The notes beneath the pieces were generated by a model. The model was given only the letters and a program-made list of their open reading frames with translations, did not search any database and had not been told where the DNA came from. This document shows positions 7,826 to 16,430 of a stretch of 64,000 nucleotides of DNA, piece after piece. Each line of letters opens with the position of its first letter. Within the stretch, counting starts at the first letter, position 1. Source of the DNA: Krasilnikoviella flava (lineage in GTDB: Bacteria; Actinomycetota; Actinomycetes; Actinomycetales; Cellulomonadaceae). A program made the position numbers and the translations under genes. The stretch spans positions 182,747-246,746 of the forward strand of contig NZ_FUZQ01000004.1 in assembly GCF_900167525.1 (NCBI RefSeq), given 5' to 3'.

Positions 7826-9100
7826 ATGTCAGCAAGGTTTCGGCGCGGGGCGATCGGCGCCTCCGCGCTCGGGCTCGTACCCGTCCTCGCCCTCACGGCC
7901 TGCAGCTCCGACGACGGCGGCGCATCGGGCGGCGGCGACCAGGTGCGGATGCTCGTGAACATCACCGACAACCTCACCCAGGCGAAGTGGGACGAGCTGG
8001 TGGCCCCCTTCGAGGAGGAGACCGGGGTCGACGTCAAGGTCGAGGGCCCGAGCGGCCAGTCGGTCGCGGAGACGTTCCCGACGCTGCTGGCGGCCGGCAC
8101 GGCGCCCGACGTCATCCAGTCGATCTTCCCCACCGAGGACACGGCGCCCGAGATCCTCGACCTCTCGGACCAGGACTGGGCGCAGGACACGCCGATGGCC
8201 GACCTGTACTCCACGGACGGCACGATCAACGTGGTGGGCGTGGGCATGCAGGCGCAGTCGCTCCTGTACTACAACAAGGAGCTCTTCGAGCAGGCCGGCG
8301 TCGCCGAGCCGCCCACCACGTGGGAGGAGATGGACGCCGCCCTGCAGGCCCTCGAGGACGAGGGCGTGAAGAAGCCGATCGGCTTCGCCTCCGAGTGGGC
8401 CACGGGCGTCCAGGTGCAGGAGATCTGGCACCCGCAGCAGAACGTCACGACGCCCGGCTGGCAGCAGGCCGTGGCCGGTGGGACCTCGACGCTCGGCGAC
8501 CAGTTCCAGCCGGTGTTCGAGCACGTCGCCGACTGGATCGACGCGGGCTACACGACGGCCGACGACGTGGCGACCGACAGCGGCACCCAGGAGGCGAACT
8601 TCATCGCCGGCGACGTCGGCATCTACCCGATGGGGTCGTGGTTCACCACGACGCTCGCCGCGTCGCCGCCCGACTTCGAGGTCGGGATCTTCGCGCCGCC
8701 GGTCGACGACGCCGCGGACCACCCGGGCCCGATGGGCGCCACGATGGCGTTCCCGTACATGGTCTGGAACGGCACACAGGCCAAGGACGCCGCCACGCAG
8801 CTCGTCGAGTACCTCGTCACCGACGAGGACGCGATCGCCGCCCAGGCCGCGATGGACAACTTCAACCGCGAGGGACTGGACACCAGCGCGAACCCGTACG
8901 CGGGGCAGGTCCAGGAGCTCCTCGACGCCGCGCCGTCGCTCGTCGTGCCCGGCAACCAGACGGTGGGCGACTTCGCCCTGCCGGTCGCCGGGTTCAACGA
9001 GAAGTTCACCGAGGTCGCGCAGGGGCTGTGGCAGGGGACGGCCCCGGCCGACGCCGCGGGCCAACTCACGGCCTGGTACGACGCGGAGGCAGCGGGCTGA
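7826..9100 (+). CDS. ABC sugar transporter, extracellular solute-binding lipoprotein
   Basis: 424 residues; SD AGGGAGA 5 nt before ATG. The N-terminus is a lipoprotein signal: positive residues, hydrophobic stretch, lipobox LTAC with Cys26, then an acidic Gly/Ser linker. The body resembles CUT1-type (SBP_bac_1) binding proteins: a VEGPSGQSVAETFPTLLAAG segment and the hinge-region phrase LLYYNKELFEQAGV followed by PPTTWEEMDAALQAL. It should deliver an oligo- or monosaccharide to the two permeases that follow directly. The ligand is unknown; the neighbouring GH95 suggests an L-fucose- or L-galactose-containing sugar. Confidence 0.93.
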   Translation: MSARFRRGAIGASALGLVPVLALTACSSDDGGASGGGDQVRMLVNITDNLTQAKWDELVAPFEEETGVDVKVEGPSGQSVAETFPTLLAAGTAPDVIQSIFPTEDTAPEILDLSDQDWAQDTPMADLYSTDGTINVVGVGMQAQSLLYYNKELFEQAGVAEPPTTWEEMDAALQALEDEGVKKPIGFASEWATGVQVQEIWHPQQNVTTPGWQQAVAGGTSTLGDQFQPVFEHVADWIDAGYTTADDVATDSGTQEANFIAGDVGIYPMGSWFTTTLAASPPDFEVGIFAPPVDDAADHPGPMGATMAFPYMVWNGTQAKDAATQLVEYLVTDEDAIAAQAAMDNFNREGLDTSANPYAGQVQELLDAAPSLVVPGNQTVGDFALPVAGFNEKFTEVAQGLWQGTAPADAAGQLTAWYDAEAAG

Positions 9101-9101
9101 G

Positions 9102-10019
9102 ATGGCTCGATCGAGGACGGCACGCATGCTGGGGAGACGAGGCGCCCGCGGCCGGGGCCTGATGACGGTCCCGGCGGCCCTGATCTACGTCGGGCTGATG
9201 GTGGTGCCGGTCGGATACGCCGTCTACTACTCGTTCACCGAGTACAACGGCATCCCGAGCCAGACGCCGCAGTGGGTGGGGCTGGAGAACTACACGAGGA
9301 TCTTCACGGACCCGACCGGCGACATGCACTCGTCGCTGTGGGTGACCGGGATCATCGCGGTCGTGGGGGCGTTCGGCGTCAACGTGATCGCGCTCGGCCT
9401 GGCGCTCCTGCTGCGCAGGACCACGCCGTTCACCGCGTTCGCGCGGGCCGTGATGTTCTACCCGCACGTGCTGTCCGCCCTCATCGTCGGGTTCCTGTGG
9501 CAGGCGATCCTCGGCCCGCAGGGCGCCGTGAACAACCTGCTCACCGGGTCGGGCCGGTCGGCCCTGCCGTTCCTGTCGGACCCGGGCTGGGCGCTCGCGA
9601 CCATGATCGCCGTGATCGTGTGGGCCCAGCTCGGCGTCCAGCTCGTGCTGTACCTGGCGGGCCTGCAGGCGGTGCCGGCGGACCTGCAGGAGGCGGCGAC
9701 GCTCGACGGCGCCGGGAAGGCGCAGGTGTTCCAGCACGTCACGTGGCCGGCGCTCGCGCCCACCGTGACGGTGACGATCGTGACGTCGGTGCTGTCGCTG
9801 CTCAAGGTCTACGAGGTCGTCCTCGGCCTGACGAACGGCGGCCCCGGGGACGCGACGCAGACCTGGGCCTACGAGATCCTCGCCGTGTCCTTCGCCAACA
9901 ACAAGGTCGGCCTGGCGTGCGCCCAGGCGGTGCTGCTCATCGTCGTCGCCGGGATCCTGTCGTTCACGATCATCGCGCTGCGCAAGCGCGCCGAAGAGGG
10001 AGCAGAGGCGCTGTCATGA
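9102..10019 (+). CDS. ABC sugar transporter permease (MalF/UgpA type)
   Basis: 305 residues with about six membrane segments, the first at about 21-43. The cytoplasmic EAA loop reads DLQEAATLDGAGKAQVFQHVTWPAL, the interface with the ATPase. The ATG lies 2 bp after the binding-protein stop and has no separate strong SD, so translation is probably coupled. It pairs with the next gene. Confidence 0.93.
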   Translation: MARSRTARMLGRRGARGRGLMTVPAALIYVGLMVVPVGYAVYYSFTEYNGIPSQTPQWVGLENYTRIFTDPTGDMHSSLWVTGIIAVVGAFGVNVIALGLALLLRRTTPFTAFARAVMFYPHVLSALIVGFLWQAILGPQGAVNNLLTGSGRSALPFLSDPGWALATMIAVIVWAQLGVQLVLYLAGLQAVPADLQEAATLDGAGKAQVFQHVTWPALAPTVTVTIVTSVLSLLKVYEVVLGLTNGGPGDATQTWAYEILAVSFANNKVGLACAQAVLLIVVAGILSFTIIALRKRAEEGAEALS

Positions 10020-10870
10020 ACCGGTCGGGCAGTCGGACCGTGCGGTCGCGCGCGACCGCACGGAACGTGGCGATCGCGCTGCTGTCGGTGGCCATGCTGG
10101 TGCCGCTGTACATCGTCGTCGTCAACGCGTTCAAGCCGCAGCAGGAGATCCTGCTGTCCCCGCTGGGGCTCGACCCGGCCACGGCGTCGACCCAGTACCT
10201 GCAGGACGCCTGGACCAACCCGAACTTCCCGGTCGTCTCGGGCTATGCGGTGACGCTGCTCCTCGTGGTGGCGTGCAACGTCGTCGCGATCGGGGCGTCC
10301 GTCCCGACGGCCTACGTGATCGCCCGCACCCCCACGGTGCTGTTCCGGGTCCTGCTGCTGTTCTTCGTGGCGGGCATGTTCATCCCGGCGCAGATCATCC
10401 TGGTGCCCGCGATCTTCGTGCTCAAGGCGCTGCACCTGATGGGGACGCTGCCCGGCCTCGTGCTCTTCATGTCCTCGACGATGATCCCGTTCACCCTGTT
10501 CATCTTCACCGGGTACATCCGCATGCTGCCGCGCTCGCTCGACGAGGCGGCCGCGATCGACGGCGCGAGCCAGCAGCGGGTGCTGTGGCGCATCGTGTTC
10601 CCGCTCATGAAGCCGATCGTCGCGACGGCGTTCATCCTCAACGCGCTGAGCGCGTGGAACGACTTCGTGAGCCCGCAGCTCATCCTCGGGCCCGGGTCGT
10701 CGTTCCGGACCATCACCACCGGCGTGTACGCGGCCGTGTCCTCGTACACCACCAACTACGAGATCGTGTTCCCCACCCTGCTGCTGGCGGTGGTGCCGAT
10801 CCTGCTCATCTTCGTCCTCATGCAGCGACACGTGATGAGCGGCCTGTCCGCGGGCGCGGTCAAGGGTTGA
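10016..10870 (+). CDS. ABC sugar transporter permease (MalG/UgpE type)
   Basis: 284 residues; overlaps the first permease by ATGA. Six predicted membrane segments; EAA loop SLDEAAAIDGASQQRVLWRI. The C-terminus is the short MalG-like tail. No ATP-binding gene follows, so the importer probably uses a shared MsmK/MalK-type ATPase encoded elsewhere, as is common for CUT1 systems in actinobacteria. Confidence 0.93.
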   Translation: MNRSGSRTVRSRATARNVAIALLSVAMLVPLYIVVVNAFKPQQEILLSPLGLDPATASTQYLQDAWTNPNFPVVSGYAVTLLLVVACNVVAIGASVPTAYVIARTPTVLFRVLLLFFVAGMFIPAQIILVPAIFVLKALHLMGTLPGLVLFMSSTMIPFTLFIFTGYIRMLPRSLDEAAAIDGASQQRVLWRIVFPLMKPIVATAFILNALSAWNDFVSPQLILGPGSSFRTITTGVYAAVSSYTTNYEIVFPTLLLAVVPILLIFVLMQRHVMSGLSAGAVKG

Positions 10871-10918
10871 CCCGTGGGCACGACGACCGACCTCCCCGTC
10901 ACCAGCAAGGAGACCCGC

Positions 10919-11623
10919 ATGACTCTCGACTTCACCGACCCGCGGCAGGTCGCCCGGGCGATCCAGTACACGAACGTCAACCCCGACCTCACCCGCGACG
11001 GCGTGGTGAAGCACGTCGAGACGTGCGCCGCCTACGGCTTCGACGCCGCGATGATCGCGCCCTACTGGGTGCCCCTCGCCAAGGATGCGCTCGCCGGCAC
11101 CGGCGTCAAGGTCGCCTCCACGCTCAACTTCCCCATGGCCAACGACACCCCCGAGATGCGCCTCGCTGCGTTGCGGGCCCTCGTCGCGGCCGGGGTGGAC
11201 GAGTTCGACTTCCCGCCGCACCCGGGCCTGCTGCTCGGCGGCGACGAGGACCTCTATGCCCGGGACGTCGAGGACGTCGTCCGGCTCGCGCACGCGGAGG
11301 GCGTCGTCGTGAAGGTGATGCTCGAGTTCGGCTTCCTGCCCACCGACGACCTGAAGGTGCGCGCGACCCGGATCGCGTACGAGGCCGGCGTCGACTGGGT
11401 GAAGCAGTCCTCGGGCTGGGGCAAGGGCGGCCTCGCGGCGACCGAGCACGACGTGCGCCTGCTCGCCGCGAACATCGAGCCGCCCTGCCGGGTGAAGGTC
11501 TCCGGCAAGGTCAACTCGCTGGCGAAGATGCAGAGCCTGTTCGAGGCCGGCGCCGAGCTGGTGGGCACCAGCTCCGGACCTGCCATCGTCGACGGTCTCG
11601 TCGGCGACCCGGACGCCTACTGA
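10919..11623 (+). CDS. DeoC/LacD-family class I aldolase (deoxyribose-phosphate aldolase-like)
   Basis: 234 residues; AAGGAG 6 nt before ATG. The protein is a TIM-barrel class I aldolase. WVKQSSGWGKGG carries Lys162, matching the Schiff-base lysine of DERA (FVKTSTGF), and VKVSGKV carries Lys193, matching its second active-site lysine. DEFDFPP (94-100) takes the place of the conserved acidic residue on strand 4. The match is good for the fold and chemistry, but several positions differ from true DeoC (for example YTNVNPDLT in place of LDHTLL), so the substrate may be another phosphorylated deoxy-sugar. The kinase and mutarotase genes that follow support a sugar to sugar phosphate to aldol cleavage route. 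Confidence 0.82.
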   Translation: MTLDFTDPRQVARAIQYTNVNPDLTRDGVVKHVETCAAYGFDAAMIAPYWVPLAKDALAGTGVKVASTLNFPMANDTPEMRLAALRALVAAGVDEFDFPPHPGLLLGGDEDLYARDVEDVVRLAHAEGVVVKVMLEFGFLPTDDLKVRATRIAYEAGVDWVKQSSGWGKGGLAATEHDVRLLAANIEPPCRVKVSGKVNSLAKMQSLFEAGAELVGTSSGPAIVDGLVGDPDAY

Positions 11624-11658
11624 TCCAGGCGCGACAGCGCGCGACACGGAGGAGAGCG

Positions 11659-12612
11659 ATGAGGCTCACGGTGGTGGGGAGCTACGCGAAGGCTCTCGTG
11701 ATGACGGTCGACCGGCTGCCCGGGCCGGGGGAGACCCTGCTCGGGCAGGAGTACCGCGAGACGTTCGGGGGCAAGGGCTCCGACATGGCCGTGCAGGCCG
11801 CGCGGCTCGGCGCCGAGGTGACGTACGTCGGGGCGGTGGGTGACGACGCGCACGGTGCGGAGTTCCGCGCGCTGCTGGCCGCCGAGGGGGTGGACGGCAC
11901 CCGGGTGACGGTCGACCCGACGGCGCCGACAGGCGTCGGGTTCATCGTCAAGGACACCGCGGGACGCAATCTCATCGTCGTCGACAAGGGCGCCAACGAC
12001 CGGCTCTCGCCGGAGGTCCTGGACGCGTCGGCCGACGTGCTGCGCGCCGCGGACGTCGTCCTCGCGCAGCTCGAGATCCCGCTGGGGTCCGCGCTGCACG
12101 GGCTGGCGGTCGCGCGGTCCGCCGGGGTGGCGACGGTGCTCAACCCGGCGCCGGCCGTCGACCTGCGCGGCGTGGACCTGTCGGCGGTGGACGTGCTGAC
12201 GCCGAACGAGCACGAGGCCCGGGTCGCGCTGGGCCTGCCGCCCAGCGACCCGACCCCGGTCGCCGAGCTCGCGCGGCGGCTGCGCGCCCTCGGGCCGCGC
12301 GCCGTGGTCGTCACGTGCGGCGGCGCGGGCGCGGTCGTCGTGGACGATGCCGGCTCGACGGCGGTGCCGCCGGTGGCGGTCGACGTCGTGGACTCCAACG
12401 GCGCGGGCGACAGCTTCAACGCGGCGCTCGCCGTCGCGCTCGGGGAAGGGCAGGACCTGGCCGCGGCGGCCGGGTTCGCGAACGCCGTCGCGGCGTTGTG
12501 CTGCGAAGGCTGGGAGACCGTGCCGTCCTACCGGACCCGGGAGGACGTCGAGGCGTTCCTCGGGGGGTCCGGTGTGCAGGCCGGGACGATCGAGACGGAG
12601 GAGAGCGCATGA
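11659..12612 (+). CDS. PfkB-family carbohydrate kinase (ribokinase-like)
   Basis: 317 residues; GGAGGAG SD before ATG. Residues 35-44 (TFGGKGSDMA) match the first PfkB signature (GGKGaNqA in ribokinase). DSNGAGDSFNAAL (245-257) is the second signature with catalytic base Asp251 and the anion hole. TPNEHEA (181-187) is the usual ribokinase NE motif. Phosphorylation of the imported or isomerised sugar on a hydroxymethyl group is the family reaction; deoxyribose, ribose or a 2-keto-3-deoxy acid are all possible. It sits between the aldolase and the mutarotase and overlaps the latter by ATGA. Confidence 0.88.
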   Translation: MRLTVVGSYAKALVMTVDRLPGPGETLLGQEYRETFGGKGSDMAVQAARLGAEVTYVGAVGDDAHGAEFRALLAAEGVDGTRVTVDPTAPTGVGFIVKDTAGRNLIVVDKGANDRLSPEVLDASADVLRAADVVLAQLEIPLGSALHGLAVARSAGVATVLNPAPAVDLRGVDLSAVDVLTPNEHEARVALGLPPSDPTPVAELARRLRALGPRAVVVTCGGAGAVVVDDAGSTAVPPVAVDVVDSNGAGDSFNAALAVALGEGQDLAAAAGFANAVAALCCEGWETVPSYRTREDVEAFLGGSGVQAGTIETEESA

Positions 12613-13106
12613 GGAGCGGACGGATCCTGCACCCCGGGCTGGCCGGAGCGCTGGCGACCCTGGGGCACACCGACGTCGTGCTGGTGACCGACGCGGGTTT
12701 CCCCATCCCGCAGGACGCCCACCGCGTCGACCTCGCGCTCACGCGCGGGCACCTCGACGTGCGGACGATCCTGCGGGTGCTGCTGGAGGAGGTCTTCGTC
12801 GAGGAGGTGCACCTGGCCACCGAGGTGAGGTCGCGCCACCCGCGCCTGTACGGCGACGTGCAGGACCTGTTCACCGGGTCGGGCGCCACCTTCCACGGCA
12901 CCACGCACCAGCACCTCATCGAGCACTGGGCGCCGCGCGCCAAGGTCGTGGTGCGCTCGGGCTCGTTCGAGCCGTGGGCGAACTTCGCGCTCGTCGCGTC
13001 GACCGCGCCCTTCGAGTGGTTCGCGGACGACGACGTGACGATCCTGCCGGAGTACGTCGAGCGCCGGCGGCTGATCGCCGAGGGCGTGCGGCCCGAGCTC
13101 GGGTAG
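12609..13106 (+). CDS. RbsD/FucU-family sugar mutarotase (pyranase)
   Basis: 165 residues, a little longer than RbsD (about 130-140). LGHTD carries His20 and VTDAG carries Asp28, the two active-site positions of RbsD. The C-terminal region FHGTTHQHLIEHWAPRAKVVVRSGSF matches the helix-strand unit that forms the decamer interface and contributes to the pocket. It interconverts pyranose with furanose, or alpha with beta anomers, to supply the form the kinase uses. FucU handles L-fucose and RbsD handles D-ribose; sequence alone does not decide. It is the last gene of the rightward operon. Confidence 0.88.
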   Translation: MRSGRILHPGLAGALATLGHTDVVLVTDAGFPIPQDAHRVDLALTRGHLDVRTILRVLLEEVFVEEVHLATEVRSRHPRLYGDVQDLFTGSGATFHGTTHQHLIEHWAPRAKVVVRSGSFEPWANFALVASTAPFEWFADDDVTILPEYVERRRLIAEGVRPELG

Positions 13107-13132
13107 TACGCCCCCGGCGTCGTCCGGCGACG

Positions 13133-13807
13133 TCAGGCGTCGGCGAGCGCCGCCAGCCACTCGGACCAGAACTCCCTCCACTGCTCGGCCCCGGTCGCGG
13201 ACCCGAGCCGTTCGTGCGTCACGGTCAGCCGCAGCCGCGAGCCGGCCGGGTCCAGCGAGAACATCACGACGCCGTGCTCGCCGTCGGCGTCGGACACCCT
13301 GAACCGCGGGCTCTTGACGCCGGCCCGCGACCGCGGGGCGAGCACCAGGCCGGGCACGAGGTCGGCGCGGTCGCCGTCGTCGTCGAGCAGCGCGCGCAGC
13401 TCGGCAGGGTCGAGGTCCAGCAGCCGCGACCGGCTCACCGAGAACGTGCCGTCCGGCCGCTGTCCGGGCACGCGCAGGCCGGTGATGCGCTCGTACCCGA
13501 CGGTGACGGACTGCGCCCACCAGCCCGAGACGCCGGGGTGCTCGCCCACCCAGGCGGCGATGGCGGTGTGCCCGGCGTCGCGGCCCGGCCCGGCGTCGAC
13601 GAGGGCGACCCACTCGTCCCAGGCGCGGCCGGTGCTCGCGCGGATCGTGTCGTCGGAGAGGTCGGGCTCCGAGGCCCACGCCCGGGCGGCGGGGGCGTCG
13701 GACGGCGACGCCTGGGCGAGCAGGGTGCGGCGCGCGGCGCCGTACCTCTCACCGGTGGCGACCATGCGCGCGCGGACGCGCTTCTTGAACGACTCCTGCG
13801 TGGTCAT
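13133..13807 (-). CDS. DUF4287-type protein with a SRPBCC-like C-terminal part
   Basis: 224 residues; AGGAG 5 nt before ATG 13807. The N-terminus (ESFKKRVRARMVATGERYGAARRTLL) is the DUF4287-like helical module seen in many actinobacterial proteins. It is followed by DDTIRASTGRAWDEWVALVDA and the PGVSGWWAQSVTVGYERITG segment. The C-terminal about 90 residues form strands ending in VTHERLGSATGAEQWREFWSEWLAAL, like the last helix of activator-of-Hsp90/START-like (SRPBCC) domains. Function is unknown. It points tail-to-tail at the mutarotase gene and is transcribed on its own. Confidence 0.75.
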   Translation of the reverse strand: MTTQESFKKRVRARMVATGERYGAARRTLLAQASPSDAPAARAWASEPDLSDDTIRASTGRAWDEWVALVDAGPGRDAGHTAIAAWVGEHPGVSGWWAQSVTVGYERITGLRVPGQRPDGTFSVSRSRLLDLDPAELRALLDDDGDRADLVPGLVLAPRSRAGVKSPRFRVSDADGEHGVVMFSLDPAGSRLRLTVTHERLGSATGAEQWREFWSEWLAALADA

Positions 13808-14041
13808 GAGGACTCCTGCGTGCTCGCTCGGTGCGCCACCCGCGGCTCGCGCCCGCCGGCAGGCACCGGTGAACACGGTGTCCTGACCGCGTCGAGCACT
13901 CGAGGTCCCCTCTGCCCCCACCGCTCGCGCGGTCCCGGCGGCGCGAGCGTCGGTCCGGGGGTCGGGCGGGACGCGCCGCCCTGCCCGCCAGCATAGGCGC
14001 CCCGCGCGGAGCCGTCCTGGCCGGTACGCCGACGGCGCCGC

Positions 14042-14701
14042 TCAGCTGGCGAGGGCGACGATCGCGCGGAGCTCCGCGTGGGGAAGGTTCGCCCCGAACG
14101 CCGGGGTGCCGGGCTGCAGGCGCGCCCCGGCGGACAGCGGGCCGGCGACGACCGGGTCGAAGCCGAGCCGGTCGACGAGGTCGGCGGCCAGCCGCACGTC
14201 GTCGGCGTCGTCCCCGGCGACGGCGATCGCCCGGCGTCCGGGCGCCCCGGCGGGCCGGGCCCCGGCGTCGAGGTCGTGGTACCCCATGTGGTTGAACGCC
14301 TTGACGACGCGGGACGCCGGGAGGAACCCCTGCACGAGCTCGCTCGTCGAGGTGGCCGGGTCGCTCAGGTCCGTCCGGTGCCCGTCGACCTCCCACCAGT
14401 AGTTCATGGCGTCGACGACCAGCTTCCCGGCGAGCGCGTCCGCGGGAACGGTCCGGTACCGGCCGAGCGGGAGCGCGAGGACGACGACGTCGGCCTTCGC
14501 CGCGGCTTCCTGGGCGGTGACGGCGTGGGCGCCGGGGGCGAGCACGTCGACCGTGAGCGCGATCTTCTCCGGGTCGCCGGATCCCGCGACGAGCACGCGG
14601 TACCCGGCGGCGACGGCGAGCCGCGCCAGGACGGTCCCGACCTTCCCGGCACCGAGGATGCCGACCGTGGCCGCTCCGTCGAGAGGCGCCGGCGCGGTCA
14701 T
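14042..14701 (-). CDS. NADPH-dependent F420 reductase-like oxidoreductase
   Basis: 219 residues. N-terminal Rossmann motif [17 protein letters not shown] (13-29), then VLVAGSGDP where NADP-specific F420 reductases carry their adenine-phosphate pocket, and the central [11 protein letters not shown] and [10 protein letters not shown] motifs of the F420_oxidored family. Its ATG overlaps the stop of the upstream luciferase-like gene (ATGA), so the two proteins are probably made together. It may supply reduced F420 or another flavin-type cofactor to that partner; whether this organism makes F420 cannot be judged here. Confidence 0.83.
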   Translation of the reverse strand: MTAPAPLDGAATVGILGAGKVGTVLARLAVAAGYRVLVAGSGDPEKIALTVDVLAPGAHAVTAQEAAAKADVVVLALPLGRYRTVPADALAGKLVVDAMNYWWEVDGHRTDLSDPATSTSELVQGFLPASRVVKAFNHMGYHDLDAGARPAGAPGRRAIAVAGDDADDVRLAADLVDRLGFDPVVAGPLSAGARLQPGTPAFGANLPHAELRAIVALAS

Positions 14702-15783
14702 ACGGCGTCGCCGCCCGCGGCGGCGCCGACGACTGCCTCGCCGGACGTGGCGCGTTCCGCGACCAGCTCCCGGACCCGCGGGATCACGCGGGTGCCGTAG
14801 AGCTCGACGTTGCGCAGCCGGGCCTCCGCGGGCTGCGCGCCGGTGGTGTAGATCATGTCGAAGCGGCCGACGCCGAGCTCGGTGACGGCGGCGGCGATGC
14901 GTCGGGACACGGTCTCGGGCGAGCCGACGTACAGCGAGCCGTGCGCCACCTCGGCGTCGAACTCCTCGCGCCGCAGGGGCGGCCATCCGCGCAGCGCGCC
15001 GATGCGGTCGCGCTGGCGACGGTAGTGGGGCCAGAAGATCTCGACGGCCTCGTCGTCGGTGTCGGCGACGAACCCGGGGGAGTGCATGCCCACGGGGTGC
15101 GCCGTCGTGCCGAGCTGGGCGGTCGCGCGCCGGTACAGGTCGACGTACGGCGCGAACCGCGCGGGCTCGCCGCCGATGATCGCGAGCATGAGCGGCAGGC
15201 CGTAGTGGGCCGCGCGGACCACGGACTGCGGCGAGCCGCCCACCCCGACCCACGTGGCCAGGTGGCCGGACTCCGTCTTGGGGAAGACGTCGGCGTCCCG
15301 CAGCGCCGGCCGGGTGGTGCCGGACCATGTGACGGGCTTCTCGGTGAGCAGCTCCGAGAAGAGGTGGATCTTCTCCTCGAAGAGCAGGTCGTAGTCGGCC
15401 AGGTCGTAGCCGAACAGCGGGAACGACTCGGTGAACGAGCCGCGTCCGAGGATGACCTCGGCGCGACCGTCGGACAGGGCGTCGAGGGTGGCGAACCGCT
15501 GGAAGACGCGGACGGGGTCGTCGGAGGACAGGACGGTGACGCCCGAGGCGAGGCGGATCCGCTCGGTGCGGGAGGCGATGGCGGCCAGCACGGTCTCCGG
15601 CGTCGAGACCGCATACTCCGGCCGGTGGTGCTCGCCGAGGGCGACGACGTCGACGCCGACCTGGTCGGCCAGGACCGCCTCCTCGACGACCTGGCGGATC
15701 GCGGCGGCGTGCGAGACGAGCTCGCCGTCGGCGCCGACGGGACGGTCGCCGAACGTGTCGAGCCCGAGCTGGAGCGTGGTCAT
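14698..15783 (-). CDS. LLM-class flavin-dependent oxidoreductase (bacterial luciferase-like)
   Basis: 361 residues; GGGAGG precedes ATG 15783. TIM barrel of the luciferase-like family: [12 protein letters not shown] at strand 1, [25 protein letters not shown], and [26 protein letters not shown], the last being the usual bulge and phosphate-binding region. Members use FMN or F420 to hydroxylate or reduce varied substrates. Divergent from the marR-type gene across paired operators, and in an operon with an F420-reductase-like gene, so it is likely a MarR-controlled detoxification enzyme. Substrate unknown. Confidence 0.88.
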   Translation of the reverse strand: MTTLQLGLDTFGDRPVGADGELVSHAAAIRQVVEEAVLADQVGVDVVALGEHHRPEYAVSTPETVLAAIASRTERIRLASGVTVLSSDDPVRVFQRFATLDALSDGRAEVILGRGSFTESFPLFGYDLADYDLLFEEKIHLFSELLTEKPVTWSGTTRPALRDADVFPKTESGHLATWVGVGGSPQSVVRAAHYGLPLMLAIIGGEPARFAPYVDLYRRATAQLGTTAHPVGMHSPGFVADTDDEAVEIFWPHYRRQRDRIGALRGWPPLRREEFDAEVAHGSLYVGSPETVSRRIAAAVTELGVGRFDMIYTTGAQPAEARLRNVELYGTRVIPRVRELVAERATSGEAVVGAAAGGDAV

Positions 15784-15820
15784 GAATCCTCCCGTGCCGC
15801 GGGCCGGGTCCGGCCGTCGC

Positions 15821-15834
15821 GAGTTGACGTGTCA
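15821..15834. promoter_or_regulatory. MarR-type operator, copy 1
   Basis: GAGTTGACGTGTCA, containing the dyad TTGAC-GT-GTCA. An identical 14-mer starts exactly 40 bp downstream. It lies between the divergent luciferase-like and marR-type genes and would cover promoter elements on either side. Confidence 0.6.
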
Positions 15835-15852
15835 TCTGTGCGGACGCCGGGG

Positions 15853-15875
15853 TAACGTCGGAGTTGACGTGTCAA
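15853..15875 (+). promoter_or_regulatory. marR promoter -10 and MarR-type operator, copy 2
   Basis: TAACGT at 15853-15858 is a likely -10. The second operator follows at 15861-15875: GAGTTGACGTGTCAA, whose TTGAC-GT-GTCAA core is a perfect 5-bp dyad around GT. A repressor here would sit on the transcription start of its own gene, the usual arrangement for MarR autoregulation. Confidence 0.6.
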
Positions 15876-15897
15876 TTCCCGGAGGGTGGTGGGCTGC

Positions 15898-16365
15898 GTG
15901 ACGCAGGAGCGGTCCGGCGCGCGGCGCTCGCCGACCGGCGACCAGCTGCGCACGTGGCGGGAGTTCGTCGAGACGACCGACGCGCTGCGCTCGCGGCTCT
16001 CGTCGCGCCTGCAGGCGGAGTCGTCGCTGTCCTCGTCCGACTACGCGGTGCTGCTCGCGCTGCACGACGCCGACGGCCACTGCCTGCGCTCCTCGGCGCT
16101 CGCCGACGCCGTCGGCTGGGAGCGCAGCCGACTGTCGCACCAGGTGGGCCGCATGGAGCGACGCGGCCTGGTCGCCCGGCAGGGAAGCCGGTCGGCCGGC
16201 GTCGCGCTCACCGACGACGGGGCGGCGACGTTCCGGCGCGCGTCGGTCGCGCACCTGCGCACCGTCCGGCACCTGTTCGTCGACGCGCTGACCGACGACC
16301 AGCTCGCTGCGGCCGGTGAGATCGCCGCCGCGCTGCGGGCCGCGCTGGACCGCCCCGGCGGCTGA
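15898..16365 (+). CDS. MarR-family transcriptional regulator
   Basis: 155 residues from GTG 15898, chosen because GGAGGG lies 11 nt upstream; GTG at 15886 or 15889 is possible. Winged helix at about 50-115: SSDYAVLLALHDADGHCLRSSALADAVGWERSRLSHQVGRMERRGLVARQ, then GVALTDDGAATFRRAS at the wing and recognition boundary. The flanking helices form the MarR dimer interface. It is divergent from the oxidoreductase pair and followed by a DHA2 exporter on the same strand, a common pattern for a drug- or phenolic-responsive repressor. Confidence 0.9.
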   Translation: MTQERSGARRSPTGDQLRTWREFVETTDALRSRLSSRLQAESSLSSSDYAVLLALHDADGHCLRSSALADAVGWERSRLSHQVGRMERRGLVARQGSRSAGVALTDDGAATFRRASVAHLRTVRHLFVDALTDDQLAAAGEIAAALRAALDRPGG

Positions 16366-16430
16366 GGCGGCCCGCCCGGCCCGGTGTCCCAGGGCGCGCG
16401 GCCGTCGGTGGCCCGTGCCACTCTCGTCGC

